NCBI RefSeq assembly: GCF_004564235.1 | Contig: NZ_SOMN01000019.1 | Coordinates: 1-64,000, forward strand | DNA from: Cohnella luojiensis | GTDB taxonomy: Bacteria > Bacillota > Bacilli > Paenibacillales > Paenibacillaceae | Direction: 5' to 3' | Length of the DNA stretch: 64,000 bases | Shown here: positions 1-11,737 of the stretch, piece after piece | Layout: every line of letters starts with the position of its first letter | How positions within the stretch are numbered: position 1 is the stretch's first letter | The notes under the pieces: model-generated | Told to the model about the DNA's origin: nothing | Database searches by the model: none | The model's input: only the letters and a program-made list of their open reading frames with translations | Made by a program: the position numbers and the translations under genes

Positions 1-39
1 CAGCGTTCGTCCTGAGCCAGGATCAAACTCTCCATAATA
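1..39 (-). rRNA. rrs: 16S ribosomal RNA, 5' end only (partial)
   Basis: Read on the minus strand, the first bases of the window give the invariant 16S start (GAGTTTGATCCTGGCTCAGG, then ACGAACGCTG). Only about 39 bases are inside the window; the gene continues off the left edge. The mature 5' end is placed by analogy with Bacillus 16S and may be off by a few bases. An rRNA operon directed away from the origin next to gyrA is normal for this group. Confidence 0.97.
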
Positions 40-159
40 GAGAGCCAAAAGGCTCATTCAATGCTGGTCTTACTTGTTTGTTTCTTACGCTCAATGTTCA
101 GTTTTCAAAGAACAATTCGTGTTTCTTGTTTCGTCGTCCGCGTTAACAGCGACTCAAAT

Positions 160-188
160 AATATATCACGCTGGGCGAATAGATGCAA
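160..188 (-). promoter_or_regulatory. rRNA operon promoter with UP-like tract
   Basis: On the minus strand a -35 TTGCAT (183-188) and a -10 TATATT (160-165) are separated by exactly 17 bp. An A/T-rich stretch at 191-218, just upstream of the -35, looks like an UP element. Downstream in the leader at 101-114 lies TGTTCTTTGAAAAC, the boxA-like leader sequence common before Bacillota 16S genes. The whole 40-318 interval holds this promoter, the leader and the terminator of the next gene; no coding region is seen in it. Confidence 0.75.
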
Positions 189-250
189 CTGTTTTTTATA
201 AACTTTTTATTAAATAATCTCGCGATAGAGTCTGGACCGTAACAATAGAA

Positions 251-296
251 TAAGAAAAAGACCGAATCGCGGTTGCGTAACCAACGATCCGATCTT
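251..296 (-). terminator. Rho-independent terminator of the HD-GYP gene
   Basis: On the minus strand a 12-bp stem (258-269 with 285-296, including G-U pairs) is followed by a T-rich run (251-257). It ends the transcript coming from gyrA and the HD-GYP gene before the rRNA promoter. Confidence 0.75.
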
Positions 297-318
297 CAAG
301 GGAACAAGCAGGAGAATC

Positions 319-1392
319 TTATTTCGTAGCAAACACTTCGCATATAAACAGCTGACGATTCTGTCCTAGATTCACAATCTGGCCGTTAATGGATACCATC
401 GGACGAGTCGGGTTGTTACGATCGGAGAAGACGATTTCTCCAATCTCGCCATTGTTTAACTTAACGAAAACACCAATATGAAATTGCGTAGTTCTCTCAA
501 TGAATGTTTGTACATAGAGAGGTTCGAGCTTGCCGAAGGAACCGGAATAAAGCTCCTCAAGTACGAGATAGGGCGACTCCGCCTTGCGGTAATTGCGATT
601 GGAAGTCATCGCATGGTACATGTCGGCTATCGCGACGATCTTGGCGTAAGGGTGTATTTTATCCCCTTTCACCTTCATCGGATAACCGCTGCCGTCAATA
701 CGCTCATGATGTTGAAGCGCCGACAGCCATACGCCCTGATTCATCGAAGTACTACCTTCGAGCATTCTGAAACCATATACGGTATGCTGCCTCATCTCCT
801 GCACTTCTTCCGGCGTCAGCCTCGAAGGTTTATTCAGGATTGCTGAATCTACCTTCACGTTGCCAATGTCGTGCAGCAGGGCGGCCATGGAAATCGGAAG
901 CCAGTCTTTCTCCGGAAACTTATTCCACTTGGCCAACTGATAGGAAGTCAGAGCGCATAGAACGCTATTTCGAACGAGGACGTCTAACATTCCGACGGAT
1001 GGGGGAGCATAAAATGTCAGAACGTTATATTCATCCATATGTTCGATAAGCGCGTTCAAGCCATTACGTAGATCAAGCACGGGAAGCTTCTGTCCGGAAC
1101 TAACCATGGACATGATACGCTTGAGCAGCCTCTCCATTCGAAGAAACTCCTGCTGTAAGGAGGACAGCTTAATTTCCGCGGTAGCGGCAGTTTCATCTGC
1201 CGTGTCCGGACTCTGATCCTCCAAACGTTGGCGTACGATATCCACGCTCGAGATCAGGAAAGCATGCAGAATCTCCGTGTCCCTCTCCGATAGCGCCCGG
1301 CCTTGCTGCAGCAACAAGCTTCCGAGAGCAGTCTGGACGTCACTGCCCAGTCGATCGCCAACTTGAACTTGTGAAATTGGAATGATCGGCAT
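319..1392 (-). CDS. HD-GYP domain protein, probable cyclic-di-GMP phosphodiesterase
   Basis: 357 aa. The C-terminal half is an HD-GYP domain: HDIG at residues 174-177, and HHERIDGSGYP at 228-238, which fits the HHExxDGxGYP signature. The first ~110 residues are variable and hold a coiled-coil-like stretch (about 75-100). HD-GYP proteins typically hydrolyse cyclic di-GMP to pGpG or GMP with a two- or three-metal site; the substrate here is inferred. No membrane segment is visible, so the protein is probably cytosolic. It starts with ATG after a GGGGGAGG site, 40 bp behind the gyrA stop with no terminator between, so read-through from gyrA is likely. Confidence 0.85.
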   Translation of the reverse strand: MPIIPISQVQVGDRLGSDVQTALGSLLLQQGRALSERDTEILHAFLISSVDIVRQRLEDQSPDTADETAATAEIKLSSLQQEFLRMERLLKRIMSMVSSGQKLPVLDLRNGLNALIEHMDEYNVLTFYAPPSVGMLDVLVRNSVLCALTSYQLAKWNKFPEKDWLPISMAALLHDIGNVKVDSAILNKPSRLTPEEVQEMRQHTVYGFRMLEGSTSMNQGVWLSALQHHERIDGSGYPMKVKGDKIHPYAKIVAIADMYHAMTSNRNYRKAESPYLVLEELYSGSFGKLEPLYVQTFIERTTQFHIGVFVKLNNGEIGEIVFSDRNNPTRPMVSINGQIVNLGQNRQLFICEVFATK

Positions 1393-1432
1393 GCTGCATC
1401 CCTCCCCCTAGACGGTATTGGAAAACAACTCT

Positions 1433-3907
1433 TTAGTTGTCTTCCGTTTCGCCTTCGACCTCTTCAGAATCCGGGTCAGTATCTTCGCTCTTAGGAGCCC
1501 GTGCAACCGTCGCCACGGAATCCTCGTCGCGGATATTAATAAGCTTAACACCTTGGGTAATCCGTCCCATTGTATTAATGCCCGACATACTGGTGCGGAT
1601 CAAAGTTCCAGACGAAGTCATGATCATCAAATCTTCATCATCGTGTACGACTTTCAATCCCACGATAATCCCGTTCTTCTCGGTCACGTTCAAGGTTTTA
1701 ATTCCTTTTCCGCCGCGAGTCTGAATCCGGTATTCCGTCATCGGGGTACGTTTACCGTAGCCCTTAGCCGTCACGATAAGAACCTCTTGGTCCGGTGCGA
1801 CGATATCCATATCGATGACCTTATCGTTCTCGTCCAATTGAATGCCTTTTACGCCGGTCGCAGAACGACCCATCGCCCTAACATCCTGTTCGGAGAAACG
1901 AATGGACATGCCTTGGCTTGTTCCCATCACGATCTCGCGTTCGCCATCCGTCAGCTTCACGCCGATCAAGTCGTCGTCTTCTCGCAAGGAAATGGCAATC
2001 AAACCGACTTTGCGGATGTTCGAATAATCTTCGAGTGGCGTCTTCTTCACGATGCCGTTACGGGTTGCGAAGAAGAGATACTGGTTAGGCTCAAATCCTT
2101 CTACCGGTATCACCGCGTTGATCGTCTCGCCCTGTTCGATCTGAATAAGGTTGATAATAGGCGTGCCTCGAGCCGTCCGGCTTAAATCCGGAATTTCATA
2201 GGCTTTCATCCGGAACACGCGACCTTTGTTCGTGAAGAACAATAGGTAGTGATGGGTATTGGTGACGAACAGATTTTCGATGAAATCATCGTCTTTGGTC
2301 CCCATCCCCATAATCCCTCTTCCGCCCCTCTTCTGGCTGCGGTAGGTGGAAACGGGAAGGCGCTTGATGTACCCGGTATGCGTCATCGTAACGACGACAT
2401 CGTCGCGCGGAATGAGATCCTCATCCAAGATTTCGTCATCGCTGACGGTAATCTCCGTACGACGTTCATCGCCGTATTTCAGCTTGATCTCTTCGAGTTC
2501 TTCGTAAATAATATCGTTCACGAGTTGCTCATCGGCAAGAATGGCTTTATATTCGGCGATCTTCTGCTGTAGTTCATTGTACTCCTGTTCGATCTTCTCG
2601 CGTTCCAAGCCCGTAAGGCGTTGAAGACGCATATCGAGAATGGCTTGCGCCTGATCTGAAGAAAGACCGAATCGCGTAATCAAGCCTTCGCGAGCTTCAT
2701 CCGTCGTTCTGGAAGCGCGAATGAGCGAAATGACCTCATCCAGATGGTCCAACGCGATACGCAAGCCTTCCAGAATGTGCGCGCGCGCTTCCGCTTTCTT
2801 CAAGTCGTACTCCGTGCGACGACGAATAACTTCAACTTGATGCTTGATATAGTAGTGAAGGACGTCCCTTAGGTTAAGGGTCTTGGGCTCGTTATTCACT
2901 AGCGCCAGCAAGTTAATTCCGAAGCTTGTCTGCATCTGAGTTTGCTTATAAAGATTGTTCAATACGACGGTAGGCGTCACGTCACGGCGCAGCTCGATTA
3001 CAATACGCATTCCGTTACGGTCCGACTCATCGCGAAGATCCGTAATTCCGTCTATCTTCTTCTCGCGCACGAGCTCGGCGATTTTCTCGACGAGACGCGC
3101 CTTATTGACTTGGTAAGGAATTTCGTGGACGAGAATACGTGCTTTTCCGTTATTCTCCTCAATCGTAGCCCGTGCCCTCATCGTAACGGAACCGCGGCCC
3201 GTCGCATAGGCTTGGCGGATGCCAACCCTGCCGAGAATAAGTCCGGACGTTGGGAAGTCAGGTCCCTTTATATATTCCATCAGATCGTATGGAGTTAATT
3301 CCGGATCGCGCAATAAAGCTTGCGTACCTTCTATGACCTCCCTCAGATTATGGGGAGGAATGTTGGTGGCCATTCCGACGGCGATGCCGGTGTTGCCGTT
3401 AACGAGCAGGTTCGGATATCTTGCAGGCAATACCACGGGCTCATTTTCTTCACCGTCATAGTTAGGCCTGAAATCAATGGTTTCTTTGTTGATATCCCGA
3501 AGCATTTCCATGGCGATCTTGGAAAGGCGGGCTTCCGTATACCGCATCGCAGCCGCAAAATCTCCATCAACGGAACCGAAGTTGCCGTGTCCGTCCACGA
3601 GCATGTACCGGAGAGAGAAGTCTTGAGCCATCCGGACCATTGCCTCGTAAATCGAGGAATCGCCGTGCGGATGGTATTTACCGATAACTTCGCCGACGAT
3701 TCTCGCCGACTTTTTGTAAGGCTTGTCCGGGGACATTCCGAGTTCAGACATCGCATATAGAATACGCCTATGAACAGGCTTCAAGCCATCGCGCACATCC
3801 GGCAAAGCCCGGCTGACGATAATGCTCATTGCATAATCCATGAACGATTCCCGCATCTCAACCCCAATATCGCGGTCTTTGACTTGGGAGCGTTGTTCTT
3901 CCGACAT
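1433..3907 (-). CDS. gyrA: DNA gyrase subunit A
   Basis: 824 aa, normal for Bacillota GyrA. With GyrB it forms the A2B2 type II topoisomerase that introduces negative supercoils using ATP. The catalytic tyrosine is Tyr123 (context [10 protein letters not shown]). The quinolone-resistance region reads [10 protein letters not shown] at 79-88, with Ser84 and Glu88 at the usual positions, the wild-type-like sensitive state. The GyrA-box QKRGGRGI follows in the beta-pinwheel domain, and the tail is acidic. The start is ATG after AAGGAGGA. It is separated from gyrB by an oppositely oriented yheC-like gene and so has its own promoter region (3908-4070). Confidence 0.99.
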   Translation of the reverse strand: MSEEQRSQVKDRDIGVEMRESFMDYAMSIIVSRALPDVRDGLKPVHRRILYAMSELGMSPDKPYKKSARIVGEVIGKYHPHGDSSIYEAMVRMAQDFSLRYMLVDGHGNFGSVDGDFAAAMRYTEARLSKIAMEMLRDINKETIDFRPNYDGEENEPVVLPARYPNLLVNGNTGIAVGMATNIPPHNLREVIEGTQALLRDPELTPYDLMEYIKGPDFPTSGLILGRVGIRQAYATGRGSVTMRARATIEENNGKARILVHEIPYQVNKARLVEKIAELVREKKIDGITDLRDESDRNGMRIVIELRRDVTPTVVLNNLYKQTQMQTSFGINLLALVNNEPKTLNLRDVLHYYIKHQVEVIRRRTEYDLKKAEARAHILEGLRIALDHLDEVISLIRASRTTDEAREGLITRFGLSSDQAQAILDMRLQRLTGLEREKIEQEYNELQQKIAEYKAILADEQLVNDIIYEELEEIKLKYGDERRTEITVSDDEILDEDLIPRDDVVVTMTHTGYIKRLPVSTYRSQKRGGRGIMGMGTKDDDFIENLFVTNTHHYLLFFTNKGRVFRMKAYEIPDLSRTARGTPIINLIQIEQGETINAVIPVEGFEPNQYLFFATRNGIVKKTPLEDYSNIRKVGLIAISLREDDDLIGVKLTDGEREIVMGTSQGMSIRFSEQDVRAMGRSATGVKGIQLDENDKVIDMDIVAPDQEVLIVTAKGYGKRTPMTEYRIQTRGGKGIKTLNVTEKNGIIVGLKVVHDDEDLMIMTSSGTLIRTSMSGINTMGRITQGVKLINIRDEDSVATVARAPKSEDTDPDSEEVEGETEDN

Positions 3908-4070
3908 GAAGATCCTCCTTAAGCAATATCAAGCGGGTAATATCGCGCTCGCGGCCTTATATATTCTGGTCGTTCAACAAACACCGCAAGACGATTTCCG
4001 TCATAGATTAGAAAATATACAATAATTCCATTATATCACACTGCCGAAGGGAAAGGTTGGATGAACCCGC

Positions 4071-4844
4071 ATGCCGATTCAACGCGTCCGCAGTAAATGG
4101 GCCAAAACCGACGTTCTTCTTGCCGATCCCATTTTGAGAGAATACGTGCCTTCCACTCGCAGTTTCGAGCAGTCAACAGTGAAACAAATGCTTGAGCAAT
4201 ACGCAATGATCTATGTGAAACCAATCCATGGAACCTTCGGCAGCGGAGTGATCCGCGTAGAGAAGAATTCCGAATCCTCCACGCCTTATTCCTTCCAATC
4301 GGGGGAAACAAAGTACTCCTTCGGTACTTTCAACGAAATGTTCCGCAAGCTGCAAAAAGTGAAAAAACGCAAAGCCTATCTTACGCAACAAGGAATCGAG
4401 TTGTTAAAGTATAACGGAAGAAGATTCGATCTCAGGATCATGGTCCAGAAAAACCCGCAATCCCAGTGGGAATCAACAGGGATGATCGGCCGAGTCGCCC
4501 ACCCTCGCAAAATCGTAACCAATTACCACGCAGGCGGTACTCCCATGCCCGTAAACACTTTGCTGAAGGCTTTCCTTTCTTCCGAGCAATGGAATCGATA
4601 CGACACTAATCTTCGTAAGCTCGGAGTAGATACCGCTCGAGCTTTGGAAAAGCGGTTCCCGAGAATCAAGGAAATCGGAATCGACGTGGCGATCGATCAC
4701 CATCTAAGACCATGGATTCTCGAGGTCAATACGTTGCCTGATCCATTCCTGTTCAAGAAGCTGCCCAATCGGTCCGTCTTCCGAAAAATCTATTACTATG
4801 CGGTAGCCTATGGCAGGTTCAAAGCCCGTAAACGCAACGCGTGA
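4071..4844 (+). CDS. YheC/YheD-family ATP-grasp protein (spore coat associated type)
   Basis: 257 aa. The pattern YVKPIHGTFGSGVIRV (P-loop-like lysine and glycine-rich turn of ATP-grasp folds), RFDLRIMVQ, and the terminal ILEVNTLPDP (metal-binding Glu/Asn of ATP-grasp) identify a YheC/YheD-family protein, here shorter than the ~360-450 aa Bacillus YheC/YheD because the N-terminal part is reduced. Family members are linked with the endospore coat; the reaction is unknown. It is the only plus-strand gene in the first 11 kb, sitting divergent to gyrA and convergent to gyrB. The upstream ribosome site is weak, and an out-of-frame ATG lies at 4060. Confidence 0.75.
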   Translation: MPIQRVRSKWAKTDVLLADPILREYVPSTRSFEQSTVKQMLEQYAMIYVKPIHGTFGSGVIRVEKNSESSTPYSFQSGETKYSFGTFNEMFRKLQKVKKRKAYLTQQGIELLKYNGRRFDLRIMVQKNPQSQWESTGMIGRVAHPRKIVTNYHAGGTPMPVNTLLKAFLSSEQWNRYDTNLRKLGVDTARALEKRFPRIKEIGIDVAIDHHLRPWILEVNTLPDPFLFKKLPNRSVFRKIYYYAVAYGRFKARKRNA

Positions 4845-4896
4845 TGCGTGACGGATTGCCAACGATGGTTCCACCGCGCACAGTCATCGCATATCC

Positions 4897-4930
4897 GCAG
4901 GGGGTATCTCTATCTAGAGATACCCCCTGC
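4897..4930. terminator. Perfect hairpin between convergent genes
   Basis: A 16-bp perfect inverted repeat (4897-4912 with 4915-4930) lies between the 3' ends of the yheC-like gene and gyrB. It can fold on either transcript and probably serves as a bidirectional terminator, although neither side has a strong T-run. Confidence 0.6.
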
Positions 4931-4954
4931 TCTTATCCATGGATGCCGAACATG

Positions 4955-6922
<1,968 letters not shown>

Positions 6923-6925
6923 CTA

Positions 6926-7180
6926 TTAGCCTTCCAAAATGTGCGCCCTCTTCTTAAGCGTGGACGTGGATATGGGAGAGTAATACACCTTATGCTCCGT
7001 TACAACAATCGATTTCGGATCCTCTTCCCCGATCGTTTCCACTTCTTTGTTCTTCTGCGCATGCACGACGAATTGCCTCGACAGCTTCGAAGATTGCTCG
7101 ATGGAAATATCGAAGATAGCCACGAGCTGCGACGTTCGAATGATTTTTTCCCCGCCTAGATGGATATACACGAAGCTCAC
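6926..7180 (-). CDS. remB: Extracellular matrix regulator RemB (DUF370)
   Basis: 84 aa, GTG start after AAGGAGT. The sequence (MSFVYIHLGGEKIIRTSQLV... with STLKKRA near the end) matches the DUF370 family member encoded between recF and gyrB in Bacillus (YaaB/RemB). RemB acts with RemA as a DNA-binding regulator of biofilm matrix genes in B. subtilis; that role here is inferred from position and similarity. Only 7 bp separate it from recF, so the two are co-transcribed. Confidence 0.88.
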   Translation of the reverse strand: MSFVYIHLGGEKIIRTSQLVAIFDISIEQSSKLSRQFVVHAQKNKEVETIGEEDPKSIVVTEHKVYYSPISTSTLKKRAHILEG

Positions 7181-7187
7181 TCCTTAC

Positions 7188-8306
7188 TTAGCGCAGCACT
7201 TGGCCGTCTCTCACGTGGAAAATAGAAGCATCCTTCAAGCGACTCATGTTGACGCTTTCCAAACCCGTTGTCGTGATAAAGGTTTGAACTCGGCTCTGGA
7301 AAGTCTCTATAAGCTGAGTCTGCCGGGTCTGATCCAATTCCGAGAGTACGTCGTCGAGCAGCAATAACGGGTATTCCCCGATTTCTTCGTGCATCAGTTC
7401 CAATTCGGCGAGCTTCAATGACAATGCCGCTGTACGCTGCTGTCCTTGCGATCCGAATGACTGAACATCCTTGCCGTTAATGGCAAAACTCAAATCATCT
7501 CGATGCGGACCGGTCAGCGTCATTCCCCGTCGGAATTCCTGTTCCTTGCCCTGTGTTAACTTTAACATAAATTGTTCGAATAAAGAAGATTGTTCTTGGA
7601 TATCCATACCAATGGAGCTCCCGAATGATGGCTTGTACTCCACGGTGAAGCGCTCGTTGCCGCCGGTGATGCCGGCATGTATTTTCTCCGCCCACTTCTG
7701 CAGGTTTATAATAAAGTTTTTCCTTTTTTGCATCATTTTAACACCTGAGGTAGCTAACTGTTCATTCCATACGTCTAACATTTCCGGAGATGCCCGATGG
7801 ATGTCCGTCGACTTCAGGTAATTGTTTCTTTGTTGCAGTATTTTCTGATATTGCTGCATGTCGTACAAATAACCGGGGTGCACCTGACCGATTTCCATGT
7901 CCATGAATCGGCGGCGCACTCCCGGTGCTCCTTTGACGATATCCAGATCTTCGGGAGCGAACAACACCACGTTCAGCGTTCCTACGAAGCTGCTTAATTT
8001 GCGTTGTTCCAATCCGTTTACCTTGGCTTTCTTCCCCTGAGCGGATAACTGCAGCTCCAGACTGACATTTCCGTGCTTTCTTCTCATCTGGGCTCTGATA
8101 ACCGCAGCAGTCTGATTCCAGCCGATCAGTTCTTTATCCTTCGAGGTCCGATGGGACTTCGTTAGAGACAGCACGTGAATCGCTTCGATCAGATTGGTTT
8201 TCCCTTGGGCGTTAGGGCCAATGAAAATATTGACCCCGCCTTCCGTGGACAGCTTTAAGGAATCGTAATTCCGATAGCCTTGAAGCTCCAATGTGTTCAA
8301 CTGCAT
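7188..8306 (-). CDS. recF: DNA replication and repair protein RecF
   Basis: SMC-like ATPase that, with RecO and RecR, loads RecA at gapped DNA. Walker A GPNAQGKTNLIEA sits near residue 31, the ABC signature SFGSQGQQRTAALSLKLAEL is in the last third, and Walker B LLLLDDVLSELD follows. The open frame reaches a TTG at 8324, but ATG at 8306 has GGAGAGG 9 bp upstream and gives 372 aa, close to the Bacillus length of 370. Confidence 0.97.
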   Translation of the reverse strand: MQLNTLELQGYRNYDSLKLSTEGGVNIFIGPNAQGKTNLIEAIHVLSLTKSHRTSKDKELIGWNQTAAVIRAQMRRKHGNVSLELQLSAQGKKAKVNGLEQRKLSSFVGTLNVVLFAPEDLDIVKGAPGVRRRFMDMEIGQVHPGYLYDMQQYQKILQQRNNYLKSTDIHRASPEMLDVWNEQLATSGVKMMQKRKNFIINLQKWAEKIHAGITGGNERFTVEYKPSFGSSIGMDIQEQSSLFEQFMLKLTQGKEQEFRRGMTLTGPHRDDLSFAINGKDVQSFGSQGQQRTAALSLKLAELELMHEEIGEYPLLLLDDVLSELDQTRQTQLIETFQSRVQTFITTTGLESVNMSRLKDASIFHVRDGQVLR

Positions 8307-8351
8307 AGGACATTTCCTCTCCAACTGACTTCGGAAACCGCCAATCGAGGA

Positions 8352-8567
8352 TTAACGAATGCTTATCGTGAAAGACCCGAATCCCTCGACCTCAACGGTA
8401 TCTCCAACTCTTAGCTTACGCCCTCTGCGATTATCGGGTTCGCCGTTCACGTGCACGCTGTTTTCCTGCAGAAAATGCTTCACTTCGCCGCCCGTTCCTA
8501 TGCACTCCGCAAGCTTAAGAAACTGTCCCAACGTAATATACTCAGTGGATATTCCGATGCTTTTCAT
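8352..8567 (-). CDS. yaaA: S4-domain RNA-binding protein YaaA (RlbA)
   Basis: 71 aa. A single S4 domain (ITLGQFLKL, then VHVNGEPDNRRGRKLRVGD) fills the whole protein. The gene lies between dnaN and recF, as in Bacillus, where YaaA/RlbA is implicated in ribosome maturation. It starts with ATG 10 bp after dnaN and is co-transcribed with it. Confidence 0.9.
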   Translation of the reverse strand: MKSIGISTEYITLGQFLKLAECIGTGGEVKHFLQENSVHVNGEPDNRRGRKLRVGDTVEVEGFGSFTISIR

Positions 8568-8577
8568 CTTATGCGCC

Positions 8578-9717
8578 TCAATTCGTCGTCCGGTAAGGGA
8601 GAATCAGATGCAGGCTGTTCTCATGGTCGTTAGGTCTGATGATGATCGGGCTCATGGCTCCGTTAAAACCGATGAACAGCTCTTCGCTGTCGATAACCTT
8701 TAGCACGTCTAGCATGTACTTGGAGTTAAACGCGATTTTTAACGGCTCTCCGCTCATCTTAACCACGCCTAACTGTTCCGTAACTTTGCCTAGCTCGGAG
8801 GAGCTGGATGAGATTTCGATTCCCCCGTCGTCCGTCGTGACCAAACGAACAATATTCGTTTTTTCCTCTCTTGACAGCAAATAAGCACGGTCTATGGAAT
8901 CGCTTAGCGATTTTGTGTTCAGGACGAGTTCTGTTTTGAAGCTTTGCGGAATAATCTTGGAAGTATCGGGATAAGTCCCGTCCAGCATCCTGGAGTAGAA
9001 AAGCACATTGCCAAGCTTAAACAGCACCTGATTCTCAGCGACGACAATATCGACCATTACGTTCTGATCGGGCACTATTTTCGCTAATTCATTCAACGTT
9101 TTACCTGAAATGACAATATTGGAGAAGCGTACGTCGTATAATTCGACGGGCGCCGATCGACTCGCCAGGCGATGTCTGTCCGTAGCTACGAATTTGTAAA
9201 TGCCTTCTTGAAGATTCCACAATACGCCGGTCAATATCGGTGTCGATTCGTTCGTGGTTACCGCGAATACCGTCTGTCTAATCATATCCCTTAGCAAATC
9301 GCCGGGGATCGACACGACTTGATCCTCTTGAACGGTAGGAAGGACCGGGAATTCCTCGGGATCTAACCCTACAAGCTGAATTTCCGTAGCACCGGACGTA
9401 ATGAGGGTCTGAAACCGTTCGCCGACTTCGATATGAACTTCCTCGTGAGGGAGCTTTTTGACGATTTCGACGAAAAATTTAGCGGTAAGGACTACGCTCC
9501 CGGGTCTAGAGACTGTAGCTATGGTCTTGTCAGGTGTTTCTAACGGGATGAAGCTTTGTATAGATATGTCGGTATCGCTTGCGGTAAGGGTAACTCCCGA
9601 TAGATTGGCATCCAATTTAATCCCACTTAGGATCGGGATTGTCGTTCTTGACGCAACGGCCTTGGATACGTGTTGAATGGCGTCGTTTAACTCATTGCGC
9701 AATATCGTCAATTTCAT
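8578..9717 (-). CDS. dnaN: DNA polymerase III beta subunit (sliding clamp)
   Basis: 379 aa, standard length. Three consecutive clamp domains are recognisable; the start MKLTILRNELNDAIQHVSKAV and the terminal HLILPYRTTN are typical of the family. It forms the homodimeric ring that holds PolC/DnaE on DNA. GAGGTGA precedes the ATG. It lies 196 bp after dnaA, and this gap carries DnaA boxes. Confidence 0.98.
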   Translation of the reverse strand: MKLTILRNELNDAIQHVSKAVASRTTIPILSGIKLDANLSGVTLTASDTDISIQSFIPLETPDKTIATVSRPGSVVLTAKFFVEIVKKLPHEEVHIEVGERFQTLITSGATEIQLVGLDPEEFPVLPTVQEDQVVSIPGDLLRDMIRQTVFAVTTNESTPILTGVLWNLQEGIYKFVATDRHRLASRSAPVELYDVRFSNIVISGKTLNELAKIVPDQNVMVDIVVAENQVLFKLGNVLFYSRMLDGTYPDTSKIIPQSFKTELVLNTKSLSDSIDRAYLLSREEKTNIVRLVTTDDGGIEISSSSSELGKVTEQLGVVKMSGEPLKIAFNSKYMLDVLKVIDSEELFIGFNGAMSPIIIRPNDHENSLHLILPYRTTN

Positions 9718-9836
9718 GGGCTCACCTCGTCAATTTTCTCCGACATAAACGTTTGTCGCTATTGGGCCGCTCTAAACCGTTTATGCTTGTATTGTAGCAT
9801 GTTTAAATCTTTAAGTCGTAGTAGGGGCGGTGAATA

Positions 9837-9888
9837 TGTGGATAACCGCGAAAAAGCTCGAAAATAACGCCTATCCACATGTGGACGC
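9837..9888. other. DnaA boxes between dnaA and dnaN (part of oriC)
   Basis: Three DnaA-box-like 9-mers: TGTGGATAA at 9837-9845 (perfect, reverse orientation), CTATCCACA at 9871-9879 (one mismatch) and TGTGGACGC at 9880-9888 (weaker). In Bacillus the origin is bipartite with boxes on both sides of dnaA, and the unwinding element lies on the dnaN side; the same arrangement is likely here. Confidence 0.75.
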
Positions 9889-9913
9889 TTTGTGCATAGG
9901 CGCTGGTGTGTTT

Positions 9914-11263
9914 TTACGTTAAATTTTTGATTTTTTCGGTCAGGCTGTTGATAATTTTGTACAGATCCTGATCGACCTTGAGCAGCTGCGAAATTTTCTC
10001 GTGAGCATGGATAACGGTCGTATGATCCCTGCCGCCGAATGCGTCTCCGATCTTAGGGAGGGAATAATCCGTCAGCTCGCGGGAGAGATACATCGCGATC
10101 TGCCTAGGGAAAGCCACGGCTTTCGTCCTCTTGCGCGCTTTGAAGTCCTCTAGTTTCAACCCATAGTAATCTCCGACGCGCTGCTGGATATCTTGCATCG
10201 TAATTAATCGATTTCGTCCAGTAGGCAATATATCCTTCAAGGCTTCCGCCGCAAGATGCGCCGATATATCCTGGTTCGTTAGAGAAGAATAAGCAACGAT
10301 ACGTATGAGTGCTCCTTCGAGTTCGCGGATGTTAGAGTCGATCATGTTCGCGATATACATCATGGCCTCGTTAGGAATGTCGAGATTCTCCGCTTTCGCT
10401 TTCTTGCGAAGGATGGCGATCCGCGTCTCCAGGTCAGGCGGCTGAATGTCCGTAATGAGTCCCCATTCGAACCGGGAACGAAGACGTTCCTCGAGCGTTG
10501 GAATCTCTTTCGGCGGCCGGTCACTGGAGATGACGATTTGCTTATGCTCTTCATGCAGGGCGTTGAAGGTATGGAAGAACTCCTCTTGGGTTCCTTCTTT
10601 ACCGGCAAGAAATTGAATATCATCAATGAGCAGCACGTCGATATTGCGGTACTTGTTACGGAAGCTCTCGCCCCGATTATCGCGAATCGCGTTGATGAAT
10701 TCGTTGGTGAATTTTTCGGAAGAAAGATACAGAACCTTCATATGAGGGTTATGCTCCAGAATATAATGGCCGATGGCATGCATGAGATGAGTTTTTCCTA
10801 ATCCTACGCCGCCGTACATGAAGAAGGGGTTATAGGATTTCGCCGGCAATTCGGCGACGGCCAGCGATGCGGCATGGGCAAATCGGTTCGCTGCACCGAT
10901 AACGAACGTATCGAACGTATATTTCGGGTTCAGCATATGCATCATCGGTTCTTCGACGATTGGCTGCCGATTCGGTATCGATGGCGACGTCTCTGCAGGT
11001 TCGGGCGGCCGTACTTCTTCTATAGAAAACTTAACGTCCACAGGCCTGCCGATATAATCGGAAAGCGTTGAGGATACGAGCTTCGTGTAACGCGTTTCCA
11101 ACCATTCCACCGCGAAAGTCGTCGGCGCGGTTACGATGACAACGTTATCGCTTAAGAAGAAAGCCTTAGTCGCTTTGAACCATGTATCGAAGCTTGGCTT
11201 GCTTAGCTTCGTTTGGATGACCGACAACACTTGTTGCCAGACCTCGTTGTTGCGGTTGTCCAC
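9914..11263 (-). CDS. dnaA: Chromosomal replication initiator DnaA
   Basis: 449 aa. Domain I is N-terminal. The AAA+ core has Walker [10 protein letters not shown] at residues 151-159, Walker [12 protein letters not shown] and sensor motifs, and the C-terminal helix-turn-helix carries the signature [12 protein letters not shown]. It binds DnaA boxes and melts the origin. The start is GTG, with AAAGGAGAG 8 bp upstream; an ATG inside that interval is out of frame. A TATAAT on the minus strand at 11362-11367 may be the -10 of its promoter, close to a DnaA box, which would allow autoregulation. Confidence 0.99.
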   Translation of the reverse strand: MDNRNNEVWQQVLSVIQTKLSKPSFDTWFKATKAFFLSDNVVIVTAPTTFAVEWLETRYTKLVSSTLSDYIGRPVDVKFSIEEVRPPEPAETSPSIPNRQPIVEEPMMHMLNPKYTFDTFVIGAANRFAHAASLAVAELPAKSYNPFFMYGGVGLGKTHLMHAIGHYILEHNPHMKVLYLSSEKFTNEFINAIRDNRGESFRNKYRNIDVLLIDDIQFLAGKEGTQEEFFHTFNALHEEHKQIVISSDRPPKEIPTLEERLRSRFEWGLITDIQPPDLETRIAILRKKAKAENLDIPNEAMMYIANMIDSNIRELEGALIRIVAYSSLTNQDISAHLAAEALKDILPTGRNRLITMQDIQQRVGDYYGLKLEDFKARKRTKAVAFPRQIAMYLSRELTDYSLPKIGDAFGGRDHTTVIHAHEKISQLLKVDQDLYKIINSLTEKIKNLT

Positions 11264-11341
11264 GACATTTTCTCTCCTTTAACCCATCGCAAGGACAAAA
11301 AATAAGCGAAAAACAAAAAGTCGAATGTCGGTTCCGACTAG

Positions 11342-11644
11342 TTATCCACATAATTCCCTGAATTATATGTAGGGATGTCCACTAATATGGGGGTTTGTTC
11401 ACAAAGTTATTCACAGGGTGTTGATAAATCGAGGGAAAAATAATGTAATCCACTGGAAATGTCATGACTAATCATAGCAGACAAACCCTCTGAATTCAAC
11501 GAATTTCACGATGTTATCCACAATTTCAATAACTTGTGGATGAAAACTGTGCACAGTACTACATATTGTTGATAAGATGTGCGAGTCTTCGACAAACATC
11601 AACTTTATTCGTTAACGATTTATATTTTATACACATGTGAATAA
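11342..11644. other. oriC: Replication origin region oriC upstream of dnaA
   Basis: The 474-bp gap between dnaA and rpmH holds a cluster of DnaA boxes: TTATCCACA at 11342-11350 and 11514-11522, TTATTCACA at 11407-11415, a near match at 11395-11403, a reverse near match at 11535-11543, and a convergent pair TTATACACA (11627-11635) / TGTGAATAA (11636-11644). Genes on the left run leftward and those on the right run rightward, as expected at a bidirectional origin. The stretch also contains the dnaA and rpmH promoters. Confidence 0.92.
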
Positions 11645-11671
11645 GTAAAAAGATGGTTGATAGGCTCTGCA

Positions 11672-11700
11672 TTGACTTTTTGAGGGCTTCGTGGTTTAAT
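11672..11700 (+). promoter_or_regulatory. Promoter of the rpmH operon
   Basis: TTGACT (11672-11677), a 17-bp spacer and TTTAAT (11695-11700) form a good vegetative promoter about 38 bp before rpmH. It begins 28 bp after the last DnaA box. Confidence 0.75.
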
Positions 11701-11737
11701 AGATGGACGTGAGTTTTTAAGTAAGGGGGTTGGAATC

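Noticed and set aside
1418..2185. 255-codon plus-strand open frame
   Set aside because: Antisense to gyrA and without family resemblance or ribosome site.
3908..4070. Specific promoters for gyrA and the yheC-like gene
   Set aside because: Several TATA-like words occur on both strands but none has a convincing -35 at proper spacing.
7207..7222. parS-like sequence at the end of recF (TCTCTCACGTGGAAAA)
   Set aside because: Three mismatches to the 16-bp consensus, and explained by the conserved RecF C-terminus; the other three sites are perfect.
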